Assembly: GCA_034509735.1 (NCBI GenBank)
Contig: JACGWO010000011.1
Coordinates: 14,293,866 to 14,357,865, forward strand
Source: Sesamum alatum
Taxonomy: Eukaryota > Streptophyta > Magnoliopsida > Lamiales > Pedaliaceae
Length of the DNA stretch: 64,000 nucleotides
Reading direction: 5' to 3'
Position numbers and translations under genes: made by a program. Below the pieces are notes generated by a model. The model saw nothing but the letters and a program-made list of their open reading frames with translations. It ran no database searches and was not told the origin of the DNA. Shown here piece after piece: positions 1 to 10,885 of this stretch (its first letter is position 1; every line of letters begins with the position of its first letter).

Positions 1-617
1 TCATTGAATCTGGGTTAGCACATTTGGGAATGAGGGCAATAAGTGTCGAGTTAGGAATTCGGCATGGAGTGATTGTTTAAGAGATCTATCACGCATCGAA
101 TAACACTGAAACCTACTATATGCCAATAGTGTTGGAATAAGAGATGACACATACCGTTTGGTCCCGATGATTTGAAGGGGTGCATCTGGTCGAGAGCTTT
201 CTTGACCTCCTTGGGTGTGGGCTGTAGGAAGGGTGAGTTCATGCCATTGTCCAACTTCGGCTCCATTGCGGCCATGATCTTTGCCGTTACAGTTTCATCG
301 GGGTTCATGGAGCTAAACATGTCTTGGAAGTACCTACAAACAATATCCTGAATACCCCTGATATCAAACCTCAGTACCCTTTGTGCGTCCATCAGCTTTT
401 TGATAGAGTTCCGACGCCGTCGATCACTAGCTCGAGTGTAAAAATAGGTTGAATTATGATTCCCTTCCTGTAACCACTAGGCTTTGCCACGACACTAGCT
501 TCCAAATTTGGTTCCTCCCATAAGAGCAACTCTCCATCGTGGTGCTTAGCTATTTCGCCGGTTGTTTTGACGCGGCGAATCGGGCCCTTCTTTAGCGTGC
601 AGATCTGCTGGTTGAGG
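1..617 (-). pseudogene. LINE-A, 3' part: start of reverse-transcriptase region
   Basis: This is the downstream half of a minus-strand non-LTR retrotransposon. Reading minus from 617, a broken frame gives a WLQEGN...TYFYTRASDRRRR-type stretch followed by SIKKLMDAQ. The open stretch at 392-51 then contains PTPKEVKKALDQMHPFKSSGPNGM, split here as PTPKEVKKALDQM and PFKSSGPNGM. This is the plant LINE segment that leads into the RT domain. The RT core itself lies beyond the window start. Upstream the element continues at 8745-7804, so both pieces were one LINE before the LTR element at 623-7798 inserted. Frameshifts and stops show it is dead. Confidence 0.8.
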
Positions 618-803
618 AGCTTTGATTAGGGGAAATTATACAACTTATTCCTATGTTTTCACCCTCATTTTATCTTGATATAATGCTTGTTCTTGGGTAT
701 ATTTGTGGTTTTTAGGAACTTTGATGGGCAAAAAGGGCAAGTGCAAGACAAGAGTCCAAACATAGAGAGAAGAGTCAAAAATCCTGCAGAAATGACTACA
801 AGT

Positions 804-878
804 TAGCCCGTGACCCACGGGCTATCAGAAATCCGGTTTCAGAAGCGCAGGAAGCATAACCCGTGACCCACGGGTTAT
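804..878 (+). repeat. Pair of palindromic hairpin motifs in the 5' LTR
   Basis: AGCCCGTGACCCACGGGCT with flanking T/A at 804-824, and the variant ATAACCCGTG-ACC-CACGGGTTAT at 856-878. Each is a stem of 9-10 bp with the three-base loop ACC, and both are strikingly GC-rich for this region. The stem bases differ between copies in a paired way (GC to AA with TT). Confidence 0.85.
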
Positions 879-1078
879 CAGACATTCGCTGGGCGGAAAT
901 TGGCAGACGAGTTGACCTACAAAAATCGAGAATTCTGATTATAGGTCAACCAAAAAGGAGTCCTATTTCCCTTGTAATCCACCTTAGAGTCTTGGTTAGA
1001 ATAGGACTAGAAAAGAAAAAGAGTTTCTATGCTAAATAGAGTCCTATTCCTCTCCTTCCTCAACTAGGATTGTCCCTC

Positions 1079-1087
1079 TATATAAAG
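1079..1087 (+). promoter_or_regulatory. LTR TATA box
   Basis: TATATAAAG about 780 bp before the LTR end. It is the only strong TATA box in the LTR and is followed by a purine-rich stretch, so it is the likely retrotransposon core promoter. The 3' LTR has an identical copy at 7020-7028. Confidence 0.6.
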
Positions 1088-1862
1088 AAGGAGGGAGGAG
1101 AAGACTGGAGAGAACTTGTTTTTCCAGCAATTTTCTGCATCTTTGTGTTTTTGCTAGAATTAGGATGAACTAATTTTCTTTTTGTGCTAAGGCTTATGGA
1201 AAGCCTAATTGATACTATGTGTTAAATATTTTTCTGGATTAATCCACCGTTATTTTCGCATATCCATGAGTTATTGTGTTTATTGCTATTATTTAAGAGC
1301 TTGATCACCTCTTAGATTTACTTAATTATGTTAATGAACCGAGAGGGAATTTAGCATAGTGGAAAGGGTAATTCATGGTATGGATTGAATGATGTGTAGA
1401 CATACACAGGCATGATCTATCTGGTTCCATAGGTTTTTCATGAATCTTAATGCGTTATTATCACGAGTCTTGGAAGAGGAGAGATCCCCTAATTCCTTGG
1501 TAGTAATAGGTTCGATATAGCTCGAGAGAGTATATTGGATTAAATTAGGAAAAACCTCAGTATGCGAAGATAATTATTTGTGTGATTGATCCGTTAATAT
1601 TAAATGCATTGCGTTGATTAGGTGGACCTATAGCCGTGGCACTCCTTCCTAAATCTGCGTTTTTCCTCACCATAATTGCTTGCTAAAAGTTGATTTTATT
1701 TTTTAGTAGACTCCTAAATCATCCAAACTCTTCGGTTGTCCAAATAATTAGGAATAGTCATAGTTGTGGTAATTGTTTCGTTAAATCCTCGTGGGATCGA
1801 CATTCTTTATACTACTTGATAGCTAGTACACTTGCTAGTATATATTTTTGCAATCAAGTTTT

Positions 1863-1880
1863 TGGCGCCGTTGCCGGGGA
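1863..1880 (+). promoter_or_regulatory. Primer-binding site, tRNA-Asp type
   Basis: TGGCGCCGTTGCCGGGGA lies 6 bp after the 5' LTR. It is an 18-base complement to the 3' end of plant tRNA-Asp including CCA. tRNA-Asp priming is known for Athila-type elements, which supports the classification. Confidence 0.85.
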
Positions 1881-1996
1881 TTTAATTCGAAAGAATATCA
1901 TAACTCGCTGGACTTAATTAATTTGGATTTTTCTTTGCTTTATTTTATTTTTTACTTTTTTTACCTCACTTCTCTTCTTTCTTTAGTTTGTGTTTA

Positions 1997-4668
1997 ATGA
2001 CACGAGGTGGTGGTGGAGAGTTAGCGCAATTCGACCCTGAAATTGAGATAACTTTCCGCCAACAAAGAAACACCATGGACAGGGGTGAAGAGAGTGCGAA
2101 ATTCCAACGCGGAGGATCAATTTGTTCTCACAGAACCGGCCATGGCGAATGCGTTAGGGGTCGTGGAAAGGCCAATGATGGAATATGCGTTCCCAACAGC
2201 GGATGGGGTGATATCTAGCATTGCCAAACCTTCGATCCAAGCCAACAATTTTGAGATCAAGCCGTCCATCATTCAGATGATCCAAACACGTGTGCAGTTT
2301 TTCGGTTTGCTTGATGAAAATCCTAATCAACATCTCTCTAACTTTCTTGAAATTTGTGATACTTTTAAGTTCAATGGTGTTAGTGATGATGCTGTTAGGC
2401 TTAGATTATTTCCATTTTCCTTGTGTGATAAGTCCAAAGATTGGCTGCAGTCGTTGCCTGCCGGTAGCATTACAACTTGGCAAGAATTGACACAAAAATT
2501 CCTTGCTAAATACTTTCCCCCTTCTAAAACTGCTAAATTGCTCAATGACATCACTTCTTTTGTGCAGTCAGATAGGGAATCACTATATGATGCGTGGGAA
2601 CGTTTTAGGGAGATGCTTAAAAAGTGCCCTCATCATGAGCTCCCAGTATGGAGGCAGGTCCAGACATTCTACAATGGTCTCACGTTGGCCAACCGAGCTA
2701 CCATCGATGCAGCTGCAGGGTGTACTATCATGAAGAAACTACCATCAGAGGCATTCACAATCATTGATGAGATAGCATCCAATTTCTACTCATATGTCCA
2801 GGACCGACGAGTAGCCGGTATCCATCAAGTTGACGCAACGACGGCACTATCTGCACAAATGGCTGCACTAACGCAACAACTGAATAACTTTGGAGCCACG
2901 ATGTGGAACGCTCCACCCTTAGGACCTTGCGGCGCATGTGGCCAAATGGGTCATTTAAGTCAAGACTGCAAGGTAGGAAACGTAAGTGCTGTTTATAAAG
3001 ATGCTAATTTTGTTTCTCATGGTGGCAGGTCCAACTTTAATCCATACTCCAACACCTACAATCCGGGATGGCGTAGCCACCCCAATTTTTCGTGGAGTAA
3101 CAACCAACAACAAGGACCACCAGGGTACCAACAACAACCACGCCAGCAGCAGCCGCCGCAAGAGAAGAAGAATAACCTTGAAGAAATGCTCTCCTCCTTC
3201 ATCTCCGCCGCCAACACTCGTTTTCAGAATCAAGAGGCTTCAATCCGAAATCTCGAGGTCCAAATGGGGCAACTCGCGAGCATGCTCACCAGCAAAACGG
3301 AGGGGCAACTTCCGAGTAACACAGAGAAAAATCCTAAGGAGCAAGTCAATGCAATAACTCTCAAGAACGGGAAAATTCTTGGGAAGGACCCGCCCCACGG
3401 GCGGGTAGATGAGCCTCAACCAACGGAGGATGTGGAACCTCAAGAGGAAGAAAAAGGGAGTACTCCTAAACTTAATCTTGATAAAGTTCCTCCATATATC
3501 CCATATCCCAAGCGAGTCTTGAAAGCAAATTTGGATAAACAGTTTGGTAAATTTCTAGAGATATTCAAGAAAATTCATGTTAACATCCCTCTCCTTGATG
3601 CTCTCTCACAGATGCCAAGCTACGCCAAGTTTTTGAAAGAGGTAATATCCAACAAGAAAAAGTGGGAAGGAGGCGAGACGGTGAAGCTCAATGAAGAATG
3701 TTCGGCGATTCTTCAAAACAAGTTGCCACCAAAGCTCAAGGACCCAGGGAGTTTTTCTATACCTTGCACTATAGGGAATACCAATTTTGATAAAGCTTTA
3801 TGTGATCTAGGTGCTAGTGTGAATTTGATGCCATATTCAATTTTTGAGAAACTTTGGAATGCATGAGCTTACTCCCACTATAATCACGTTACAATTAGCC
3901 GATAGAAGCATTAAGTATCCTAGGGGAATAGTGGAAGATGTGTTGGTCAAAGTCGGCAAATTTATCATCCCCGTTGACTTTATTGTGTTAGATATGGAAG
4001 AGGATAAGAATATGCCATTGATTCTAGGAAGACCTTTTCTTGCCACGAGTAGAGCACTAATTGATGTGCAAAAAGGTCAACTCACTCTTAGAGTTAATGA
4101 TGAACATATAGTCTTTGATGTGTTTAAGCCTATGAAATATCTACACAAGAATGAGCATGACATATTTGCAATTGATAGCATTAATGCCCCTAGAACTGAA
4201 AATGCTCATTTTGTCCAATGTAAGGATCCCAAAGAAAATTGTATCACAAATTCTAATGGGAATAATTTGCAGGACGTGAAAGAAGAGCATGTGGGGGTTG
4301 AAAATTTTGCAGACACGGGTCAAGAATTGAAGTCTAAACTACAAAAAGTGTTGTCGTTAAATGGAGTTACTTCCAATCACAAAGCAAAACCACTAGATAC
4401 AACATCACCCAACCGGAACGAGAACAATAGGCTTCAACCAAACAAGAAGAAGTGGATGAAGAAGGCCAACGAGAATGCTCGAATGTACAAGGAACGCACC
4501 AAGGGGTGGCATGAATCTCATGCAAGAAAGAAAAAATTCAAGGAGCGTGAAGAGTGGCATCACAAAGATAAAGCCCGTGTTAAAGTGGATTGGCAAAGGC
4601 TAAAAGGCTATGTTGAAGAGGCGCAAAAGACTCATTCCAAAACCCCTCTCCGACTTCCAGGGGCGTGA
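1997..4668 (+). pseudogene. Retrotransposon gag-protease polyprotein, frameshifted
   Basis: Gag packages the retrotransposon RNA and the aspartic protease processes it. The family-like start is the ATG at 1997 (TRGGGGELAQFDPEIE). This frame hands over to another near 2085-2105, so the first frame is broken there. The long frame to 3866 holds a retrotransposon gag domain (about 2290-2700, with DWLQSLP and FLAKYFPP), a zinc knuckle CGACGQMGHLSQDC near 2928-2969 and a glutamine-rich linker. The protease motif CDLGASVNLMP is near 3800-3835. A second break at about 3855 looks like one extra T in a ctttgg context, because protease-like sequence (LILGRPFL) resumes in the frame 3844-4668. That frame ends in a Lys-rich tail. 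No pol follows. Confidence 0.85.
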
Positions 4669-4809
4669 TAAGTATCATAACGTCAAGCTAGTGACGTTAA
4701 ACAAGCGCTACATGGGAGGCAACCCATGCTTTTTTATGTTCATCTTTTTTTTCTTTTTTTTCTTCTTTCTTCTGTTTTCTCTTTTTCAGTCCAGGTGACG
4801 GATTTCTGA

Positions 4810-4884
4810 TAGCCCGTGACCCACGGACTGTGCCTAGTACGTTTCTGTCACGCGAATTTCTGATAGTCCGTGACCCACGGGCTA
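4810..4884 (+). repeat. Pair of hairpin motifs in the element interior
   Basis: At 4810-4829 (one mismatched stem arm, CACGGACT) and 4864-4884 (AGTCCGTGACCCACGGGCT). Both are preceded by TTTCTGA, resembling the LTR context in reverse (CTATCAGAAAT). Confidence 0.8.
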
Positions 4885-5055
4885 TTTGGAAAGCATTTAT
4901 GTCCACTGCTAGGTGCTCATCCTTCCTCACCCCGAGCGTCATTCACCACCGTACTGTTCCGACCAGTCTCCACCTTTTCTCGCCGCTCGGCACCCCACAG
5001 CCTCAGGGATGTATCTCTTTTCCTTTATCTTCTTTAATTCCTTTGGGGCACCGAC

Positions 5056-5090
5056 ATTGAGGACAATGTCGGGTTTAAGTGTGGGGGTGG
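5056..5090 (+). promoter_or_regulatory. Internal polypurine-tract-like module
   Basis: TTGAGGACAA, a short spacer, then TAAGTGTGGGGGT. The same layout (TTGAGGACAA, spacer, TAAGTGTGGGGGT) recurs immediately before the 3' LTR. It could be an internal plus-strand priming site or a relic of an older element end. Only the sequence similarity is seen; the function is inferred. Confidence 0.5.
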
Positions 5091-5884
5091 TTGATGTCCT
5101 TTGATTACATGCATATTGATGAATGTGGCTGACGCATGATGACACTTATCTGCTATGATTCTGTGACATGTTCTGAAAAATGGAAAGGTGTTGGCAATAT
5201 GTTGATGAACCTTGATACATTGCATCCCCATTTTACTCATGCCAATATGATTTATGAATGCATTGTTAGGATTGCAATAAGATACTTGACATGCATAGGA
5301 AAATTCGAACTTGCCACATGTGTGATGAATCTCTTAACAATCTTGTTTTGATGAAAAAAAATGCTTGTGAGTAACACATTTAAGCCCTTTTGGTGAGCTT
5401 TTGAGCCTATGAGCACACATATTATTGCTCTCTTATTTTGCTTGGCTGTGTGATTGTCATCTTTGGCTTGATTTTCTAGAACTTGCTCAGTTATACATGT
5501 CGAGACTGCACATTGAGTTGGGTGTGTGAAAATGATAAGGGCATAGGAGTGAACCAAAGTTTCTTGTTGCTAAGCCTGCATAAATATCCACCCCTAGGAG
5601 CCCAATCGAGCCTGAGCCTGATTTTGTTGTTATATTAAGCACAATACAAGCCATGAACAACCGTTTCTTTGTCCTAAACCTTTGAACCCCACTGTTAAAG
5701 GATTGGAATGACAACTTGTGATACTCTTCCTCATTAGTATGTAGTTCAAGTGCAAAGTCTCAACCACCCCGTGAAGATGTGTCTAAAGGAAACAAATTGT
5801 GGAAGAGAAAGAAAAAGACAGAAATCAAATATCTCCTGAAAAAAAAAAAAAAGAAGTAGACAAAGGAAAAAAATCAAAAATCGA

Positions 5885-5915
<31 letters not shown>

Positions 5916-6548
5916 AAAAACGAAAAAAAAAATGGAGAAAAAGAAGGGAAAAAGAGAAACAGCGGAGAAAGTATGATGCGATGTGAAGAGTAAAGAAAGA
6001 AGAAAAAGATGGAGGATAAAGAAGGAATAGAGTGCACTTGAACTAGAAAATTCCCGCCTTTGGAAGCCTATCCAAGTAATGTCATCTAATTTCTTTAACC
6101 CTACAACCCTTCTTCTTTTTCTTTTTGTCTCCTACCCTCACCTAAAGCCCCATTACAACCCGGAAAAGACCCTTTGATTCTCATTCCAAACTCACTTCAA
6201 GCGGTGGAGATGTGATATAAGAGCAAGCGTATGGCAAAATCTCGTTAAAAGCTTGACTTGAGAGTTGTTGTTCACCCTTAAACACTTTGAGCGCATTGAG
6301 TGTATCCAAAGCGAGAGTGTTCACTCACTTTGCGTTTTTGATTCCGAATGGATTGTTGAGATGGTTGTCATATCGTGTGGCCTGTGTGAATTGGTACTAT
6401 GTAGTCTATCGTTTCTCTGTTGCAATTTGACAGTGAATTCATTTTGAAGTGTTGGCAATAGTTGAAATGAGGTGTTATGTAGAAAGGTATATTCCTTTGA
6501 GAATGATTTCACTACATTGCTATATGCTTGAGGACAAGCATGATCTAA

Positions 6549-6561
6549 GTGTGGGGGTATT
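6549..6561 (+). promoter_or_regulatory. Polypurine tract before the 3' LTR
   Basis: GTGTGGGGGTATT abuts the 3' LTR start TGATTAGG at 6562. This is the expected position for plus-strand priming. Confidence 0.7.
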
Positions 6562-7798
6562 TGATTAGGGGAAATTATACAACTTATTCCTATGTTTTCA
6601 CCCTCATTTTATCTCGATATAATGCTTGTTCTTGGGTATATTTGTGGTTTTTAGGAACTTTGATGGGCAAAAAGGGCAAGTGCAAGACAAGAGTCCAAAC
6701 ATAGAGAGAAGAGTCAAAAATCCTGCAGAAATGACTACAAGTTAGCCCGTGACCCACGGGCTATCAGAAATCCGGTTTCAGAAGCGCAGGAAGCATAACC
6801 CGTGACCCACGGGTTATCAGACATTCGCTGGGCGGAAATTGGCAGACGAGTTTGACCTACAAAAAATCGAGAATTCTGATTATAGGTCAACCAAAAAGGA
6901 GTCCTATTTCCCTTGTAATCCACCTTAGAGTCTTGGTTAGAATAGGACTAGAAAAGAAAAAGAGTTTCTATGCTAAATAGAGTCCTATTCCTCTCCTTCC
7001 TCAACTAGGATTGTCCCTCTATATAAAGAAGGAGGGAGGAGAAGACTGGAGAGAACTTGTTTTTCCAGCAATTTTCTGCATCTTTGTGTTTTTGCTAGAA
7101 TTAGGATGAACTAATTTTCTTTTGTGCTAAGGCTTATGGAAAGCCTAATTGATACTATGTGTTAAATATTTTTCTGGATTAATCCACCGTTATTTTCGCA
7201 TATCCATGAGTTATTGTGTTTATTGCTATTATTTAAGAGCTTGATCACCTCTTAGATTTACTTAATTATGTTAATGAACCGAGAGGGAATTTAGCATAGT
7301 GGAAAGGGTAATTCATGGTATGGATTGAATGATGTGTAGACATACACAGGCATGATCTATCTGGTTCCATAGGTTTTTCATGAATCTTAATGCGTTATTA
7401 TCACGAGTCTTGGAAGAGGAGAGATCCCCTAATTCCTTGGTAGTAATAGGTTCGATATAGCTCGAGAGAGTATATTGGATTAAATTAGGAAAAACCTCAG
7501 TATGCGAAGATAATTATTTGTGTGATTGATCCGTTAATATTAAATGCATTGCGTTGATTAGGTGGACCTATAGCCGTGGCACTCCTTCCTAAATCTGCGT
7601 TTTTCCTCACCATAATTGCTTGCTAAAAGTTGATTTTATTGTTTTTAGTAGACTCCTAAATCATCCAAACTCTTCGGTTGTCCAAATAATTAGGAATAGT
7701 CATAGTTGTGGTAATTGTTTCGTTAAATCCTCGTGGGATCGACATTCTTTATACTACTTGATAGCTAGTACACTTGCTAGTATATATTTTTGCAATCA
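6562..7798 (+). repeat. 3' LTR of the gag-pro retrotransposon
   Basis: 1,237 bp. Compared by eye with the 5' LTR it has one base change (near 6612-6618) and small length changes in homopolymers near 6850, 6865, 7118 and 7640. The TATA box is at 7020-7028. It ends at CA (7798), directly before the right copy of AGCTT. Confidence 0.93.
6743..6817 (+). repeat. Pair of palindromic hairpin motifs in the 3' LTR
   Basis: Copies at 6743-6763 and 6795-6817, identical to the 5' LTR pair. In the genomic RNA, U3 lies at the 3' end, so these hairpins would sit upstream of the poly(A) site. Confidence 0.85.
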
Positions 7799-7803
7799 AG
7801 CTT

Positions 7804-8745
7804 CAACTGGTGTTTCGCATTTCCAAATTCCACCTTGTCCCAATGGAGTAAAGCCTCTCCCACCGCTGTGACTTTATTCAAGACTGAGTTGCCTACCCCC
7901 GTCCCCGCAGTAAGCCATTCCCATTGCACCACCCCTCACAGTCCGCCGCCCTCAACCATGTAGCCTCGGATCTGAATCGCCTCTGCCTACGTGGATTCCC
8001 GTTGTTTGATCCGGGCTCCAAGGCCACTATGAGAGCATTATGATCCGAGCATCCAACGAGAATGTTGGACACCGAGGCCTCTGGGAACAAAGACATCCAT
8101 GCCACTGACCCGCACCCACGGTCCAACCGCTCACAAACTGTATCAAGGAACTCTCGATTGTTACTCCATGTGAAGGTGTCACCTACTAACCCCAAATCTA
8201 CTAATCCGTTGTCCTGGAGGCACTGGCAGAAATTTACTATCTGTTATTGTGGTCTAGGATGTTCTCTCGCTTTCACGGACTGGTGAAGGATATTGTTAAG
8301 CCGACTGCACATAACTAGGGTCTAACAGACAAAGAGCAAAGCTTTCGCAGCAGGTGCCATATTTGGCCCCTCTTAGACGCATTCGGGTGGACGTAAAAAC
8401 CGGTGAACCGCCAACTATTCACTCACTCCATGGCCACAACGACGTCAATATGATGAGCCGAGAAGGACTGTAAGGTGATGTTGAGATCCTTTCGCCACAA
8501 AAGTAGAAGACCCCCTCATTTCCCTTTCACATCCACCGCAAAACCAAAATAATCATCCTAGTCCTTATGCTATCACATCTCATTGTTGAACACTTGATTT
8601 TCGGAGATAAAAACCAAGCCAGGGTGATGGAGACGAATCAAGTCTTCGAGGTTCGAATTGTCCAAAAGGACCCCAGCCCCTGACAACTCCAAACTAAGAG
8701 ATTTATGGCAATCGGCGGGACTGTTGTACATCATGATGTGTGTAC
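7804..8745 (-). pseudogene. LINE-A, 5' part: endonuclease domain
   Basis: This is the upstream half of the LINE that ends at 617. Reading minus, an N-terminal stretch at about 8740-8640 resembles LINE endonuclease starts (SLELSGAG, then LIRLHHPGLVFISEN). The open stretch 8195-7893 has FTWSNNRE...VCERLDRGCG, W..LFPEASVSNI and CSDHNALIV, the FTW/ERLDR/SDH signature of the plant LINE exo-endonuclease fold. Multiple stops lie between these blocks. It shares its amino-terminal pattern with the LINE at 56567-63732, so I infer the same family. The junction at 7803/7804 is the end of the AGCTT target duplication of the inserted LTR element. Confidence 0.75.
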
Positions 8746-8846
8746 TTCCGGTTTAAGTAGATTCTAGTCGTACATACCAAAACATTCTATAGCTAATAAG
8801 ATGAATGAAAGTATATATAGACATTCATATATATATATATATATAT

Positions 8847-9923
8847 GACAAACTTGTAAAATTAATCCTGTATGTGTGGGGTGGCAAAATTAGTCCCGCA
8901 ATTACGGGACTGGCAAGTTTAGTCCCTTATGTTTTAAATTTATAGCAATTTTGGTCCTTCCAGTCAAAAGTATCCGGAAATTAATAAATCAAAATTGGGG
9001 TTTAGGATTTCAACATCCAGATGGACATCACTTACTCAGTCATCATCCTGTTTGGATGCTAACGTGGAAAAGGAAGGGAAAACAGATTAATTTAATGTTA
9101 AAAAATCATGTTCGTTTGTTAATTCCCAAATCATGAAGAAAGAACCCTAAAAATCATCCTTCCCCCCTTGGCCAAAACAACCTCTTAAGGGCTGAAATTG
9201 AGTGTTTGCTAAGAGATTGGCGGGACAGAGAACCGAGAATACAAACCATAATGGGTTGGAGAAAAAAGGTTTGAAGATTCTAGCATTGCTTTGTATTTTA
9301 TGGTACCTAGAATCTCTTGTAGCCCATCGGGGAAGATTTTCTCCCAATTTTAATATCCAAAAATTACAGGGTTGGAGACCAATTTTATGGGTATTACTTC
9401 TTCTGCCATCTTTCAGTGGAACCTGGATAGAAAAACATCAATTCTCATTCTTTATTTCCCCCTTTCTTCTCTTTTGTATATATGTAAGTCTTTTATTGAT
9501 GCTTTAAACTTGATAGCTGAAAATCGGGGACATGAATGCTCTGTTTCTCCTCATTAATCGATGTTTTAGCTTAATCAATTTAAACAGGCATAAATGCTTT
9601 GGTCTTAAGTGGATAATAGTTCGTGAACTAAAGTTGTTCGCTGAAATACCTCAAAGATGAAGAGCACAGTTCTTTAGCAAACACTTAATTTCAGCCCTTT
9701 CCCACATCAGCATCCACGTAGGATGCTGACTGTGTAAGTGATGTCCATCTGGATGCCGAAATCCTAAGCCCCAATTTGATTTTTAATTTCAGGACACTTT
9801 TGACCGGAAGGACCAAAATTGCTATAAATTTAAAACATAAAGGACTAAAATTGTCAGTCCCATAATTACGAGACTAATTTTGCCACCCCACCGTACATAA
9901 AGGACTAATTTTACAATTTTGCC
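8847..9923. mobile_element. Non-autonomous long-TIR (Mutator-like) DNA element
   Basis: A 1,077-bp element with inverted arms of about 220 bp (8847-9070 and 9700-9923). The ends read GACAAACTTGTAAAATTA on the left and, inverted, GGCAAAATTGTAAAATTA on the right. The match resumes further in (about 9180-9225 with 9650-9695, GGGCTGAAATT..AGTGTTTGCTAA). So the arms were about 330 bp and the left arm gained about 100 bp at 9070-9180. It lies in (TA)n on both sides, which hides any target duplication. Interior frames match nothing I recognise. Confidence 0.75.
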
Positions 9924-10529
9924 TATATATTTATATATATATATATATATGGAATCAAATATTGTTGTATTTTGTATTTCATTTAACATAAATAAACTAC
10001 GTGTACAAAAGTTATGTTATTCTTTTATTTAGGAAAAGAACTCATATATGTATATGTGTGTGTGACGATGTGTATATATATTAAATGAAATAAAATATGA
10101 AACATAATTTGGAATTGAAACTTCAAGTCCATCTTCGAAATGTGCATGTTATTTTATTTTTTCATTCATACAACAAGTATGTACATATTGAAAGAATGAC
10201 GGGCGGCTAATGAAGAAGTTGGGGTCTCACAAACCAAAAGATCATGAGTTTAAATTCCACGAATGTAAATGTGTGTCTAATTTTATAGTTGTTTGTTGTT
10301 TTTTAATCTGTCTTGTTGATAAAATCAACTATTAATATATTAAATTAATATATAAATTTAAATGTATTGAACGATGCAATAAATCACATACTATATAAAA
10401 AAGAATAACCGGGAGGAGTTAATATAAATTTGCTATTATCTATAATTCGAAAATAAAAGAAACATAACAATTTAAAATACAAAAATAAGTTAAACCGAAT
10501 GGAATGCAAAAAGAGAATAATTAAGATAA
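9924..10529. other. AT-rich intergenic DNA with a SINE-like remnant
   Basis: (TA)n next to the long-TIR element. At about 10195-10320 there is a tRNA-SINE-like stretch (GGCTAATGAAGAAGTTGGGGTCTC, then ATCATGAGTTTAAATTCC) with a decayed B box. No coding potential seen. Confidence 0.35.
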
Positions 10530-10885
10530 GGGCAAAATGTTTTTTTAGTCTCATAAAATTAGGTCATTATTTTTATTTATTTTTTTGTACCATAATTTAG
10601 GTAGATGACTATTTCAGTCCCATAAAATACGAATTCAGGTATTTTTAGTCCCAAAAGGTCATGTGTTTTGCACATGTCAATTAACATCCATTAACTTGGG
10701 ACTAAAAATACTTAAACTCGTACTTTATGGGATTAAAAATACATAAAATCATGGCCACGACTGTTAATTTGGGACTAAAAATACCTAAAATCGTATTTTA
10801 TGAGACTGAAATCACCACCTGCCTGAATTGTAGTACCAAAAAGAATAATAACTTAATCTTATGAGATTAAAAAAATATTTAGCCC
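10530..10885. mobile_element. MITE, GGGCAAAATG family, copy 1
   Basis: 356 bp, largely one long inverted repeat. The left end is GGGCAAAATGTTTTTTTAG and the right end, inverted, is GGGCTAAATATTTTTTTAA. The arms contain repeated TTAGTCCCA/TGGGACTAAAA blocks. It is the same family as 15637-15935. No clear target duplication remains. Confidence 0.7.

Larger units (their letters stand above)
623..1856 (+). repeat. 5' LTR of the gag-pro retrotransposon
   Basis: 1,234 bp, starting TG and ending CA. It carries a TATA box at 1079-1087 and two palindromic hairpin motifs at 804-824 and 856-878, upstream of the TATA box and so in U3. Its sequence matches 6562-7798 almost base for base. Confidence 0.93.
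4669..6561 (+). other. Non-coding 3' interior of the gag-pro element
   Basis: 1.9 kb where an autonomous relative would carry pol. I see no RT, RNase H or integrase motif in any frame. It holds two copies of the hairpin motif (4810-4884), an internal purine-tract module (5056-5090), an A-rich stretch at 5838-5990 that gives meaningless Lys-rich and Phe-rich frames, and the terminal purine tract. Confidence 0.7.
623..7798 (+). mobile_element. Non-autonomous Ty3/Gypsy (Athila/Tat-like) LTR retrotransposon, gag-pro only
   Basis: A complete 7,176-bp element. It has two near-identical LTRs starting TGATTAGG and ending CAATCA, a perfect 5-bp target duplication AGCTT at 618-622 and 7799-7803, a tRNA-Asp type primer-binding site, a degenerate gag-protease region and a terminal purine-rich tract. 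No reverse transcriptase, RNase H or integrase motif was found in any frame of the interior, so it must be mobilised in trans. The PBS and gag-pro style (DLGAS protease motif) point to the Athila/Tat branch of Ty3/Gypsy. By eye the LTRs differ by one substitution and four short indels, so insertion was recent. It sits inside a LINE. Confidence 0.93.

Noticed and set aside
1690..1917. Open frame in the LTR, repeated at 7620-7871
   Set aside because: Lies in both LTRs, crosses the LTR end, and shows no domain; LTRs are not coding here.
5799..6037. Lys-rich plus and Phe-rich minus frames
   Set aside because: Products of an A-rich stretch inside the gag-pro retrotransposon, not genes.
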